Positions 27,419 to 35,031 of a DNA stretch of 64,000 nt are shown here, one piece after another. The stretch covers positions 1 to 64,000 of the forward strand of contig JAFXWT010000165.1 of NCBI GenBank assembly GCA_017542695.1. Reading direction: 5' to 3'. Both the position numbers and the translations under genes were made by a program. A model generated the notes under the pieces. It saw nothing but the letters and a program-made list of their open reading frames with translations, was not told the DNA's origin and ran no database searches. How positions within the stretch are numbered: position 1 is the first letter of the stretch; every line of letters begins with the position of its first letter. The stretch is from Clostridia bacterium (lineage in GTDB: Bacteria > Bacillota_A > Clostridia > Oscillospirales > CAG-272).

Positions 27419-28714
27419 ATGAACTTCGAAATGCTCCACCCCGCCGATCAGATAGTTAAGATAATGAACCGTCTTTACTATTACGGAATGACGACAACGA
27501 CCGGCGGCAATCTCTCGATAAAGGACGCGGACGGCAACGTGTGGATAAGTCCAAGCGGCGTTGACAAAGGTTCGCTTCGCCGCGAGGATATAATGATGAT
27601 AAAACCCGACGAAACGTTCGTCGGTCATCACAAGCCGAGCGTCGAATACCCGTTCCATCTCGGCATATATAAAAAGCGTCCCGACATATCGGCGGTGCTT
27701 CACGCGCACCCGCCGGCGCTTGTCGCTTTCAGTATCGCTCGCATTCTCCCGGATACGGACATCATCCCGGACGCCAAGATACTGTGCGGCAATGTCACAT
27801 ACGCGGGCTACGCGCTCCCCGGTTCAAAGGAACTCGGCGAAAATATTTCCGCCGAATTTGAAAACGGCTCCAACACCGTAATGCTCGAAAACCACGGCGT
27901 CGTCATCGGCGCGTCCGATCTGTTTTCGGCGTTCATGAATTTCGAGACGCTCGACTACCTCGCGCGCGTGCAGATAAACGCCGCGACGATCGGCGGCACG
28001 CTCCGCCGCATCACGCCGCGCCACATGGAGATGTTCAGACTTAAAACGTCGCCTGTGATGGAAGAATTCACCGACCCCGTACATACGGGTGAGGAACTCG
28101 CGGCGCGCCGCGATATGTGCGAGCTGATCAAGCGCGCATACGGCAATCAGCTCTTCACCAGCGAGCAGGGCACCTTCTCCTGCCGCCTTTCCGATGGGTC
28201 GTTCATCATAACTCCGTTCGGCAAGGACAGGATGTATCTTGAACCCGAAGATCTCGTCCGCATCAAGAACGGTCGGCGCGAGGCGGGCAAAATGCCGTCG
28301 CGCTCCGTCATACTCCACGAAAAAATGTACGAAAACGATCCCGAGATAAAAACGATCATCGTCGCGCACCCGCCGCACCTCATGGCTTACGCCGTCACGG
28401 ACAACGTCTTTGACGCGCGGCTGATCCCCGAGAGCTATATCGCGCTGCGCGAGGTGAAAAAATTTCCGTTCGGCTCGACGTTCATGCAGCCCGCTCTTCT
28501 CGCCAAGGAAATTTCGATGAAAAATCCCGTTGCGATAATCGAAAACGACTGCCTCATCGCCGCGGGAGTTTCGTTGCTTAACGCTTTCGACAGACTCGAG
28601 GTCATGGAATACAGCGCAAAGTCGCTCGTCGAAGCGGCGGCGCTCGGCGCCGGCGTCGTCAAGATAAGCGACAGCGAGGTTGAGGAGATAAAGATCGGCT
28701 TCGGTCTTAAATAA
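27419..28714 (+). CDS. Tandem class II aldolase/adducin-domain protein
   Basis: This protein of about 431 residues carries two class II aldolase domains. The first (about 5-205) is complete: GNLSIK, SPSGVDKG, the catalytic Glu in PSVEYPFH, metal His pair in LHAHPPAL and third His in LENHGVV. The second (about 220-425) keeps the fold (TFSCRLSDGSF, VAHPPHLMAY) but has Ser for the catalytic Glu (PSRSVILH), Val for the first His, and Asp for the third His (IENDCL), so it is probably inactive. Next to rhaB and rhaA the likely task is cleavage of L-rhamnulose-1-phosphate. I start at MNFEML because AAAGGA precedes it; upstream TTG/ATG codons lack an RBS. Confidence 0.85.
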   Translation: MNFEMLHPADQIVKIMNRLYYYGMTTTTGGNLSIKDADGNVWISPSGVDKGSLRREDIMMIKPDETFVGHHKPSVEYPFHLGIYKKRPDISAVLHAHPPALVAFSIARILPDTDIIPDAKILCGNVTYAGYALPGSKELGENISAEFENGSNTVMLENHGVVIGASDLFSAFMNFETLDYLARVQINAATIGGTLRRITPRHMEMFRLKTSPVMEEFTDPVHTGEELAARRDMCELIKRAYGNQLFTSEQGTFSCRLSDGSFIITPFGKDRMYLEPEDLVRIKNGRREAGKMPSRSVILHEKMYENDPEIKTIIVAHPPHLMAYAVTDNVFDARLIPESYIALREVKKFPFGSTFMQPALLAKEISMKNPVAIIENDCLIAAGVSLLNAFDRLEVMEYSAKSLVEAAALGAGVVKISDSEVEEIKIGFGLK

Positions 28715-28761
28715 TAAAGAAAAAACAAAATAAATATATATCTTTTGGGAGGAAACAAAAA

Positions 28762-29880
28762 ATGGACTCACGTTACTACGGCGAACTCGGCGTAATAGGA
28801 ATGAAAGGAACGGAGGCGTTTGTCGAAAGAGTCGACGCTTACCTTAAACAGTGGAGAAAAAGCGACGAAAAAGAAACGTATCTCATGCAGGCGGACTGCC
28901 CGCGATTCGGCACGGGCGAGGCGAAAGGCATCATCAGGGAGACGTGCCGCGGCCGCGACATATTTATCTTTACCGACATATTCAATTACGGCGTTACATA
29001 CAAAATGTACGGAATGACCGTTCCAATGAGTCCGGACGATCATTATCAGGATCTCAAGAGAATAATCAGCGCGACGGGCGGCAAGGCGAGACGGATATCC
29101 GTCATCATGCCGATGCTTTACGAGGGCAGACAGCATCGCCGTTCGACGCGCGAATCACTCGACTGCGCCGAGGCGCTTCAGGAGCTCGTCACCTACGGCG
29201 TTGACAACATCATCACGTTTGACGCGCACGACGCCCGCGTTCAGAATTCCATCCCGAGAGACGGATTCGACAACGTCAGAACATCGTATCAGATGCTCAA
29301 AGCGCTCTCGCGCGAATACCCCGATATCACGTTCGATCCCGAACAGCTGATGATAATCTCACCCGACGAGGGAGGAATGAGCCGCGCGATGTACTATTCA
29401 TCTGTGCTCGGGCTCGAACTCGGAATGTTCTACAAACGCCGCAACTACACCGTCGTCATTGACGGACGCAACCCGATCGAAGCGCACGAATTTCTCGGCC
29501 ACAGCGTCGAAGGGCGCGACGTTTGCATCGTCGACGATATGATATCGTCGGGCGAGTCTATAATCGACGTCGCGGGCGAGCTGAAAAAGCGCGGCGCGCG
29601 CAGGATATTCGTGTTTGCGACATTTGGCCTGTTCTGCAACGGTACGGACAAGCTCGACGCGGCGTTTGCCGACGGAAAGATTACAAAGATATTCACGACG
29701 AACCTCAACTACCGTACGGACGAGCTTAAAAACAAACCGTGGTACGCCGAGGTCAATATGTGCAAATACGTTTCCTACCTCATCGACACGATAAATAAGG
29801 AGCAGTCGATATCCGACCTGCTCGATCCCGTGAAACGCATCCACACCCTCGCCGATAAGGTGAGAGGGATCAAGGAATAA
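28762..29880 (+). CDS. prs: Ribose-phosphate pyrophosphokinase-like protein (divergent PRPP synthetase)
   Basis: This 372-residue protein matches PRPP synthetases, which transfer pyrophosphate from ATP to ribose-5-phosphate. Features seen are the flexible catalytic loop region MPMLYEGRQHRRS (about 117-129), the metal segment FDAHDARVQNS (about 153), SPDEGGMSRA, and the PRPP loop IVDDMISSGES (about 258-268). It is about 55 residues longer than the B. subtilis enzyme and begins with an unusual N-terminus, so it is a divergent branch. It could be the cell's main Prs or a paralogue. It lies 47 bp after the aldolase with its own GGAGG and is followed by a terminator. Confidence 0.85.
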   Translation: MDSRYYGELGVIGMKGTEAFVERVDAYLKQWRKSDEKETYLMQADCPRFGTGEAKGIIRETCRGRDIFIFTDIFNYGVTYKMYGMTVPMSPDDHYQDLKRIISATGGKARRISVIMPMLYEGRQHRRSTRESLDCAEALQELVTYGVDNIITFDAHDARVQNSIPRDGFDNVRTSYQMLKALSREYPDITFDPEQLMIISPDEGGMSRAMYYSSVLGLELGMFYKRRNYTVVIDGRNPIEAHEFLGHSVEGRDVCIVDDMISSGESIIDVAGELKKRGARRIFVFATFGLFCNGTDKLDAAFADGKITKIFTTNLNYRTDELKNKPWYAEVNMCKYVSYLIDTINKEQSISDLLDPVKRIHTLADKVRGIKE

Positions 29881-29903
29881 TTCAAAATCTTCCCAATAAG
29901 AAT

Positions 29904-29932
29904 AAAACGCCGCCCGCGTGGGCGGCGTTTTT
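29904..29932 (+). terminator. Terminator of the mutS2-rhamnose-prs unit
   Basis: AAAACGCCGCCC and GGGCGGCGTTTT form a 12-bp stem with a GCGT-type loop and a T-run, 24 bp after the prs stop. Confidence 0.9.
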
Positions 29933-29940
29933 GTATAAGT

Positions 29941-30066
29941 CTTCACCCTCGGGGGAAGGTGGATTTTGCCGAAGGCAAAAGACGGATGGGGGCTTTGAAT
30001 ATGCGCGCAAGGGCGGAAGCCCTCTCCCCTCGCTGTGCGAGGGTATCTCCCGCTGAACGCGGGAGT
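29941..30066. repeat. Intergenic hairpin repeat, copy A
   Basis: This segment shares two exact blocks with a second copy near 55350-55414: a 27-nt block (30001-30027, starting ATGCGCGCAAGGGCGG) and a 23-nt block (30043-30065, GTATCTCCCGCTGAACG then CGGGAG). The 15 nt between them (CCTCGCTGTGCGAGG) form a hairpin here; the other copy has a different but also self-complementary 15 nt. Upstream lies another hairpin, TTTTGCCGAAGGCAAAA. No coding potential is evident. Confidence 0.75.
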
Positions 30067-30074
30067 TTTTGTGG

Positions 30075-30209
30075 TTATTTGACAAAGATATCATTGATCG
30101 TGTTAATATAATTTATATATGCAATTATTGCAACTATAATTAAAAGAGCAAAGAGGATTCCAAAAAATATAGCGCATTTTTTATTGTTGTTTTTTGCAGC
30201 TTGAATGTT
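30075..30209 (-). other. In-frame coding remnant after the stop of the zinc-ribbon membrane protein
   Basis: The 44 codons after the TAA at 30210-30212 continue in the same frame and read as a charged linker (NIQAAKNNNKK) and a strongly hydrophobic helix (CAIFFGILFALLIIVAIIAY) followed by a short tail and TAA. There is no ATG, GTG or TTG to start it separately. It looks like the true C-terminus of the upstream gene cut off by a nonsense codon. Confidence 0.7.
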
Positions 30210-30917
30210 TTAATCATATTTCTTTTGTTCTTCTTCAAATTCTTTTGAGGAAAGCGTGGCAACATATTCTTGACTCTTTTTATGAAGCTCTTCTCCAAAT
30301 ATGTAAGCGTAAACCTGAAAGAAAATGCCACCTATCAAAAAGAAAACACCGGAAAAAATTGCGCCATATCCGATGCTTGCCAAAGGATTATCCCCATAGC
30401 CGGTTATTTTTGTCAGAAATAAATAAAGAATCAGAGGTAATGTTGATGCTATTATTCCCATAAACAACGTAAATTTGAGATCCTTTGCATATGCTTCTTT
30501 TGCAGCTTTGAACGACAACTTTCCGCCTTTTATTATACGAAGAAAATAGCCGATTATTGACGAGATGGGCATGATAAGTGTAATTAGACTAGGAAATATA
30601 AACCATACAAATGAGTATTCACTTGTGTTGCCAGTTACGTTATCCCAATTAAAAAGCAACTGAAAACCCGAAATATTTCTTGAAATATTTCCGAATTTTA
30701 TTGTCACAAACGGGGCGGCGTACAGAATAAATGCAAGAAAATAAAGAACGATACCGGCAATAGAATAGATTTGTTTTTTCTTTACGTTTTGCGTTTCTGC
30801 TGTTTCGTTTATTTTTTGAATTTTCAAGTTTTTTGCGCCGTCAATCATACATCCACATTTAGGACATATTACAGCTTCGTCAAGCAACTCATTTCCGCAC
30901 TTTGAGCAGTATTTCAT
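30210..30917 (-). CDS. Zinc-ribbon multi-pass membrane protein (possibly truncated)
   Basis: The protein of about 235 residues starts with a zinc ribbon (CSKCG at 4-8 and CPKCGC at about 19-24), then a linker and four predicted helices (about 52-72, 103-127, 150-170 and 183-205), ending in a charged tail (SSKEFEEEQKKYD). I use the ATG with AGAGG five bases upstream; a GTG two codons earlier is possible. I know no function. It is clearly AT-richer than its neighbours and lies in an AT-rich island with the divergent XRE gene. A TAA ends it, but the frame continues for another 44 codons with a fifth helix. The promoter is covered by a 9-bp inverted repeat. Confidence 0.75.
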   Translation of the reverse strand: MKYCSKCGNELLDEAVICPKCGCMIDGAKNLKIQKINETAETQNVKKKQIYSIAGIVLYFLAFILYAAPFVTIKFGNISRNISGFQLLFNWDNVTGNTSEYSFVWFIFPSLITLIMPISSIIGYFLRIIKGGKLSFKAAKEAYAKDLKFTLFMGIIASTLPLILYLFLTKITGYGDNPLASIGYGAIFSGVFFLIGGIFFQVYAYIFGEELHKKSQEYVATLSSKEFEEEQKKYD

Positions 30918-30969
30918 AGACACCTCTTTTTATTATCCAAATTTTCAGCTTTTTGTCTGATTTAATCTC

Positions 30970-30998
30970 ATTTTATCACAAATTGAGATAAAAGTCAA
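30970..30998 (-). promoter_or_regulatory. Predicted promoter of the zinc-ribbon membrane gene
   Basis: On the minus strand TTGACT (30993-30998) and TAAAAT (30970-30975) are 17 bp apart. The inverted repeat at 30982-31007 covers the -35 box and part of the spacer, so a bound repressor would block it. Confidence 0.7.
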
Positions 30999-31007
30999 TA
31001 TCTCAAT
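30982..31007. promoter_or_regulatory. Putative operator of the small XRE regulator
   Basis: ATTGAGATA and TATCTCAAT form a perfect 9-bp inverted repeat with an 8-bp spacer between the divergent genes. Further half-site-like words lie on both sides: ATCTCA at 30965-30970 and GAGATTGA at 31010-31017, the latter just before a TATAAT (31019-31024) that may belong to the XRE promoter. Confidence 0.65.
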
Positions 31008-31049
31008 GCGAGATTGAATATAATATAAAAAAATCCCGCAGGTGAGAAG

Positions 31050-31244
31050 ATGAGATTAAAAGAATTAAGGGAAGACTCGGATATAAGGCAAACGGAGATC
31101 GCCAAATATCTGAATATAAAGCAAAATACGTATTCGCAGTATGAAAACGGACAGCGACAACTACCGATAGACGTGCTCATCGCGCTTGCGAAATTTTACA
31201 AAACATCGACAGATTACATTCTCGGTCTGACCGACAAGAAATAA
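31050..31244 (+). CDS. Small XRE-family DNA-binding regulator
   Basis: This 64-residue protein is a lone HTH_XRE (Cro/cI-like) domain: MRLKELREDSDIRQTEIAKY, then LNIKQNTYSQYENGQRQLP and LIALAKFYKTSTDYILGL. It has no effector domain. RBS AGGTGAG precedes the ATG. It is divergent from the zinc-ribbon membrane gene and probably represses that gene and itself through the inverted repeat between them. A terminator follows directly. Confidence 0.9.
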   Translation: MRLKELREDSDIRQTEIAKYLNIKQNTYSQYENGQRQLPIDVLIALAKFYKTSTDYILGLTDKK

Positions 31245-31252
31245 CCACATCA

Positions 31253-31275
31253 CCGCCCACATGGGCGGCGTTTTT
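31253..31275 (+). terminator. Terminator of the XRE gene
   Basis: CCGCCC ACAT GGGCGG is followed by CGTTTTT, nine bases after the XRE stop codon. The stem resembles that of the terminator at 29904-29932. Confidence 0.85.
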
Positions 31276-31410
31276 CTTATATATAATAAATTGAAGAAAA
31301 TCGCAAAAATAAAATTGCCTGCATTTCAAAAAACCGCAAGACATAAAAACGACAAACTTACGCAAATTAATTCTGCACGATTAAGTGCGAAAAAAAGGAA
31401 GGAAACGACA

Positions 31411-32454
31411 ATGGTAAGGCACAAAAGGATATTTTTTGTATCATTGTTTGTTTTGACGGTGATTGGTATTTGTATTATAAGCCCCGTTTCGGTCGGAGCG
31501 GCGGAAACTGACGTCGCACGAGCCGACGGGGTTCTTATCGCGGGCGGAATGCCGTTCGGAATGAAGATAAACGTCGGCGGGTGCATCGTCGCGGGAACGG
31601 ACAGCGTCGGCGACAAGCGTTCGCCCGCCGCGGAGGCGGGACTACGTCGCGGCGACATCATAACGCGCGTCGGAGAAACGAAGGTAAGCTCCACGCGCGA
31701 GCTCGTGCGCGCAATATCGGACGGCGGCGACAGCGTTGAGATTACGTTCATCCGCGGCGGAAAAGAGCGCAGCGTCACGGTTCGTCCCATCAAAGACGGC
31801 GACGGAAAAGGGAAGATCGGAATCCTCGTGCGCGACAGCGCGGCCGGGATAGGAACGATCACGTTCATCGAACCGAAAACGCTGATGTTCGCCGGGCTCG
31901 GCCACGGAATATGCGACGCGGAAAGCGGCGCGGTACTCCCCGTTTTGTACGGCAGCGTTGAAAAGATAGACATGACGGGCGTTTCGCCCGGAAAGTCCGG
32001 GGCGCCGGGCGAACTTCGCGGCGTTTTCGTCGGGAAGCGGATAGGAAAAATTCTGAAAAACGACAAGACGGGCGTTTACGGCGAGCTTTACGAGCTACCG
32101 GAATACGCCGACGCGCTCTATCCGACGGCGACGTTCGACGAGATCCGCGACGGAAAGGCGTATATCCGCTCCGCCGTTTCCGGCGAGCCGGAGCTGTATG
32201 AAATTGAACTGACGAAGATCGGCGGCGGCGAACAGAAGAACTTTTCCGTCAAAGTCACCGACGAGCGCCTCGTCTCGCTGACCGGCGGTATAGTTCAGGG
32301 GATGAGCGGCTCGCCGATCATCCAGAACGGCAAGCTCGTCGGAGCTGTTACGCACGTCCTCGTCACAGATCCCACGTCGGGATACGGTATTTTCATCGGC
32401 AATATGATAAGCGGCATGATAATGACCGACATTTTTGAAGACAGCGCAGCATAA
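31411..32454 (+). CDS. spoIVB: SpoIVB peptidase (S55), sporulation signalling protease
   Basis: This protein of about 347 residues has an N-terminal membrane anchor (IFFVSLFVLTVIGICII), a PDZ domain (about 70-135, AGLRRGDIITRVGETKVSS) and the S55 protease domain. Catalytic residues are in GLGHGI (His), THVLVTDP (Asp region) and GIVQGMSGSPI (Ser). SpoIVB is secreted from the forespore and triggers pro-sigma-K processing by cleaving SpoIVFA. I use the ATG at 31411 with GGAAGGA upstream; the frame is open to 31261 without an RBS. It precedes spoIIE, separated by a terminator. It is notable that a SpoIVFB-like protease also lies in this window. Confidence 0.92.
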   Translation: MVRHKRIFFVSLFVLTVIGICIISPVSVGAAETDVARADGVLIAGGMPFGMKINVGGCIVAGTDSVGDKRSPAAEAGLRRGDIITRVGETKVSSTRELVRAISDGGDSVEITFIRGGKERSVTVRPIKDGDGKGKIGILVRDSAAGIGTITFIEPKTLMFAGLGHGICDAESGAVLPVLYGSVEKIDMTGVSPGKSGAPGELRGVFVGKRIGKILKNDKTGVYGELYELPEYADALYPTATFDEIRDGKAYIRSAVSGEPELYEIELTKIGGGEQKNFSVKVTDERLVSLTGGIVQGMSGSPIIQNGKLVGAVTHVLVTDPTSGYGIFIGNMISGMIMTDIFEDSAA

Positions 32455-32509
32455 ATCATTCGATAAAACACGATATAAATCCTCATTTGTCAAAAAAGAC
32501 TTACAAAAA

Positions 32510-32580
32510 GAGCGTCACACGGGCGGCATACGACTGAAAAAAACAAATTTCAGCCGCCGGAATGTGACGTTCTTTTTTTT
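32510..32580 (+). terminator. Terminator between spoIVB and spoIIE
   Basis: A long hairpin with two perfect stem parts (CGTCACA with TGTGACG; GGCGGC with GCCGCC) ends in a run of eight T. It insulates spoIIE from spoIVB. Confidence 0.85.
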
Positions 32581-32596
32581 AATACTGTTGTATAAT
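32564..32596 (+). promoter_or_regulatory. Candidate spoIIE promoter with long spacer
   Basis: A consensus TATAAT lies at 32591-32596. No -35 exists at 17 bp, but GTGACG stands 21 bp upstream (32564-32569). In B. subtilis, spoIIE and spoIIG promoters have about 21-22 bp spacing and need Spo0A. A word close to a Spo0A box, TGTCAAA, lies at 32488-32494. This is inference from pattern only. Confidence 0.4.
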
Positions 32597-32623
32597 CGGG
32601 ACGAAGCAAGCATGAAGGATGTG

Positions 32624-35002
32624 ATGAAAATGACGGACGAAAAAACATTGACAAAGAGAGAGCGGCGCGGCGCGTATTATCTTTTCGGGTATATACTGCG
32701 CTTTCTGTTCCTTGCCTCGTTGGGCTTTGCCATGTCGGTGACAAGACTGCCGTACGATACGTTTCCGCTCGGGATCGGCATTGTGTCAGCTTCGGCGAAT
32801 CTGCCCGTGGCGGCACTTATCGGGGCGGCTCTCGGAAACGCGTTCATCGACTTGAAGATATATACGTTCGCCGCCGCCGTGTCGTGCGTGTTCAGGATCG
32901 CGGCGGGGATTGCGACAAAGGCGATACGGTTTTCGCGCGAAGGGATACTCATCCGCGACACGATGGGAGTCAGGATCGGCTCCGCGTTCATCGGCGCGGG
33001 CGGCGCCGCTGCCGCAACGTATATCGCGCGCCCCGACGTTTCGTCGATCGTTTCGGGCGCGTTCACTATCGGAGTCGCCGTGTTTTCAACTGTCGTTTTC
33101 GCGTTTTTCATCGACGGAAAATACAGATATACCTCATTTTTCCCGATAGGCACGATCGCGGTGTTCCTCGCCGTGTCGCTGGCGCTCGGAGGATATTTGA
33201 TATTCGAGATATCCGCGCCGCTCATTTTTGCCGCGGTGGCCACGCTGCTCATCTCATTTGTCTGGGGCGGCGCGTACGGCGGTGTGGCGGGACTCCTTCT
33301 CGGTTTGCCGCTCGGCTCGGAATGGATGGTGATACTGTCGCTGACCGGTGTTTCCGCAGGGCTGTTTTACGCTGTCGCGGGCAGCTTTGCCGCCGAGATA
33401 ACATCGCTCGCTGTCTATATTTCGGGCGTCGCGTTCTTCTTCGGGACGGAAAAAATACATATTCTGCTCATTCCCGCCGTCGTCGGCGAGGCGCTGACTG
33501 CGATACCGACGGCGATCGGGGTGATAGGCCGCGTCGCCATGCGCGACGAAAAAGAAAAAACCTCCTGCGGCGAGCTGGTGCGCCGTCTTTATGAGGATGA
33601 AAAAAATCAAAGAATGGAGATGATGTCAAAAGCCATGAAGTCGCTTTCCGAGGTGATCGGCGGACTCACCGAAAAATTCCGCCGCAAAAAAGAAATATCG
33701 TTTGAGTCGATGTGCCGCGCCGTCTGGAGCAAGAACTGCGCGAACTGCCCCGTTGATTGTCCGTGCCACGACATCGGCGCGATCCCCGGCGACGATGTGA
33801 TCGAAAACATCACGAAAAAGCTGATGTGCGCGGGAGGTCGCGTCGATAAAGACCGCGTCGGAGAGTTCATCGCGCCGAAATGTCCGAAAACGGAAACAAT
33901 AATTTCAGAAATAAACGCGGGCGCCGAATCGCTCATCGCGCGGTTGACGGGCGACGACGGAGTCGATATCCTCGCGCTCGATTACGAGGCAATGTCGAAA
34001 ATGCTCTCCGACGCGCTGGCGCAGAGCAGCGGCAGGTACGAGCCGGACAAGCTGACGTCGGAAAAACTGCGCCGTGCACTTCTGCGCGCGGGACTCGCTG
34101 CCGAAAACGTCGTCGTCTGCGGCGACAGAAAAATGTTCGTCATTGCAACAGGCGGGGAGATACTGCGCTCTTCCGTCGGCGCCGACGATATTCGCCGCGT
34201 GTGCGAGAATGTCTGCCGTAAGAGCTTCGGCGCGCCGTCGTTCCGCATAGAAAACGGCAAAGCCGCGATGATACTTGAAGCGGACACGTCGTTTTTCACC
34301 GAATGCGCGGGTAAGCAGTCGCCGAAGCGCGGCGAAGACGTCTGCGGCGACAGCGTTTCGATAGTCAGAAACCGCGACGGATATTTTTATTCGTTCATTT
34401 GTGACGGAATGGGGAGCGGCGAGGTCGCGGCCGTCACGTCGAAGATATGCCGCGTCTTTCTCGAAAAAATGCTTGAATGCGGCAACACGAAATCGACGAC
34501 GCTCCAGATGCTGAACACGTTCATCCGCAACAAAGGCGTCGAGTGCTACGCGACGCTCGACCTGATCGAGATCGACCTCATGCAAGGCACGGCGTCGTTC
34601 ATAAAAAGCGGCGCGACGCCGTCATACGTGCGCCGCGGAAAAAACATATTCAAGATCGAGTCGAGCACCCTCCCGATAGGGATTATCCGTGAGCTTTCCG
34701 CCGAAATGACGGAGTTTGAACTTCAGGACGGCGACGTGATCATCATTTGCAGTGACGGCGTGGCGCAGGACTTCGATATGTCGGCGTCGCTCGATCCCAC
34801 GTGGTTCGTGTCGTACGTCGAAAACGAATGGACGGACGACCTTTCCGAAATGGCGACAAAAATAATCGCCGCCGCGGGTGAGCAGAATCACCGCAGCGAC
34901 GACATGACCGTCGAGCTTATCAGAGTCAGGAAGAAAGCCGAAGAGAGACAGGCCGCCGGCGCACCCGCAAAACAACTGAAAGCGCCGTCAAGGGCAAGCT
35001 GA
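32624..35002 (+). CDS. spoIIE: Stage II sporulation protein E (SpoIIE, PP2C phosphatase)
   Basis: This protein of about 790 residues has about ten N-terminal membrane helices (up to about residue 300), a central regulatory region with a cysteine cluster (CANCPVDCPCHD), and a C-terminal PP2C-type phosphatase (about 560-770) with FICDGMGSGEVAA and IICSDGVAQ as metal-site motifs. SpoIIE dephosphorylates SpoIIAA to free sigma-F in the forespore and binds FtsZ at the polar septum. Three ATG codons are close together (32612, 32624, 32630); I choose the second because AAGGA lies four bases before it. The open frame further upstream runs through the terminator and is not coding. Confidence 0.92.
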   Translation: MKMTDEKTLTKRERRGAYYLFGYILRFLFLASLGFAMSVTRLPYDTFPLGIGIVSASANLPVAALIGAALGNAFIDLKIYTFAAAVSCVFRIAAGIATKAIRFSREGILIRDTMGVRIGSAFIGAGGAAAATYIARPDVSSIVSGAFTIGVAVFSTVVFAFFIDGKYRYTSFFPIGTIAVFLAVSLALGGYLIFEISAPLIFAAVATLLISFVWGGAYGGVAGLLLGLPLGSEWMVILSLTGVSAGLFYAVAGSFAAEITSLAVYISGVAFFFGTEKIHILLIPAVVGEALTAIPTAIGVIGRVAMRDEKEKTSCGELVRRLYEDEKNQRMEMMSKAMKSLSEVIGGLTEKFRRKKEISFESMCRAVWSKNCANCPVDCPCHDIGAIPGDDVIENITKKLMCAGGRVDKDRVGEFIAPKCPKTETIISEINAGAESLIARLTGDDGVDILALDYEAMSKMLSDALAQSSGRYEPDKLTSEKLRRALLRAGLAAENVVVCGDRKMFVIATGGEILRSSVGADDIRRVCENVCRKSFGAPSFRIENGKAAMILEADTSFFTECAGKQSPKRGEDVCGDSVSIVRNRDGYFYSFICDGMGSGEVAAVTSKICRVFLEKMLECGNTKSTTLQMLNTFIRNKGVECYATLDLIEIDLMQGTASFIKSGATPSYVRRGKNIFKIESSTLPIGIIRELSAEMTEFELQDGDVIIICSDGVAQDFDMSASLDPTWFVSYVENEWTDDLSEMATKIIAAAGEQNHRSDDMTVELIRVRKKAEERQAAGAPAKQLKAPSRAS

Positions 35003-35031
35003 ATTGTCGCCTGCGGCAAGAGCTTCGCCGT

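Noticed and set aside
30194..30463. Plus-strand frame of 89 codons inside the zinc-ribbon membrane gene
   Set aside because: Antisense to a gene with clear zinc ribbon, helices, promoter and RBS.
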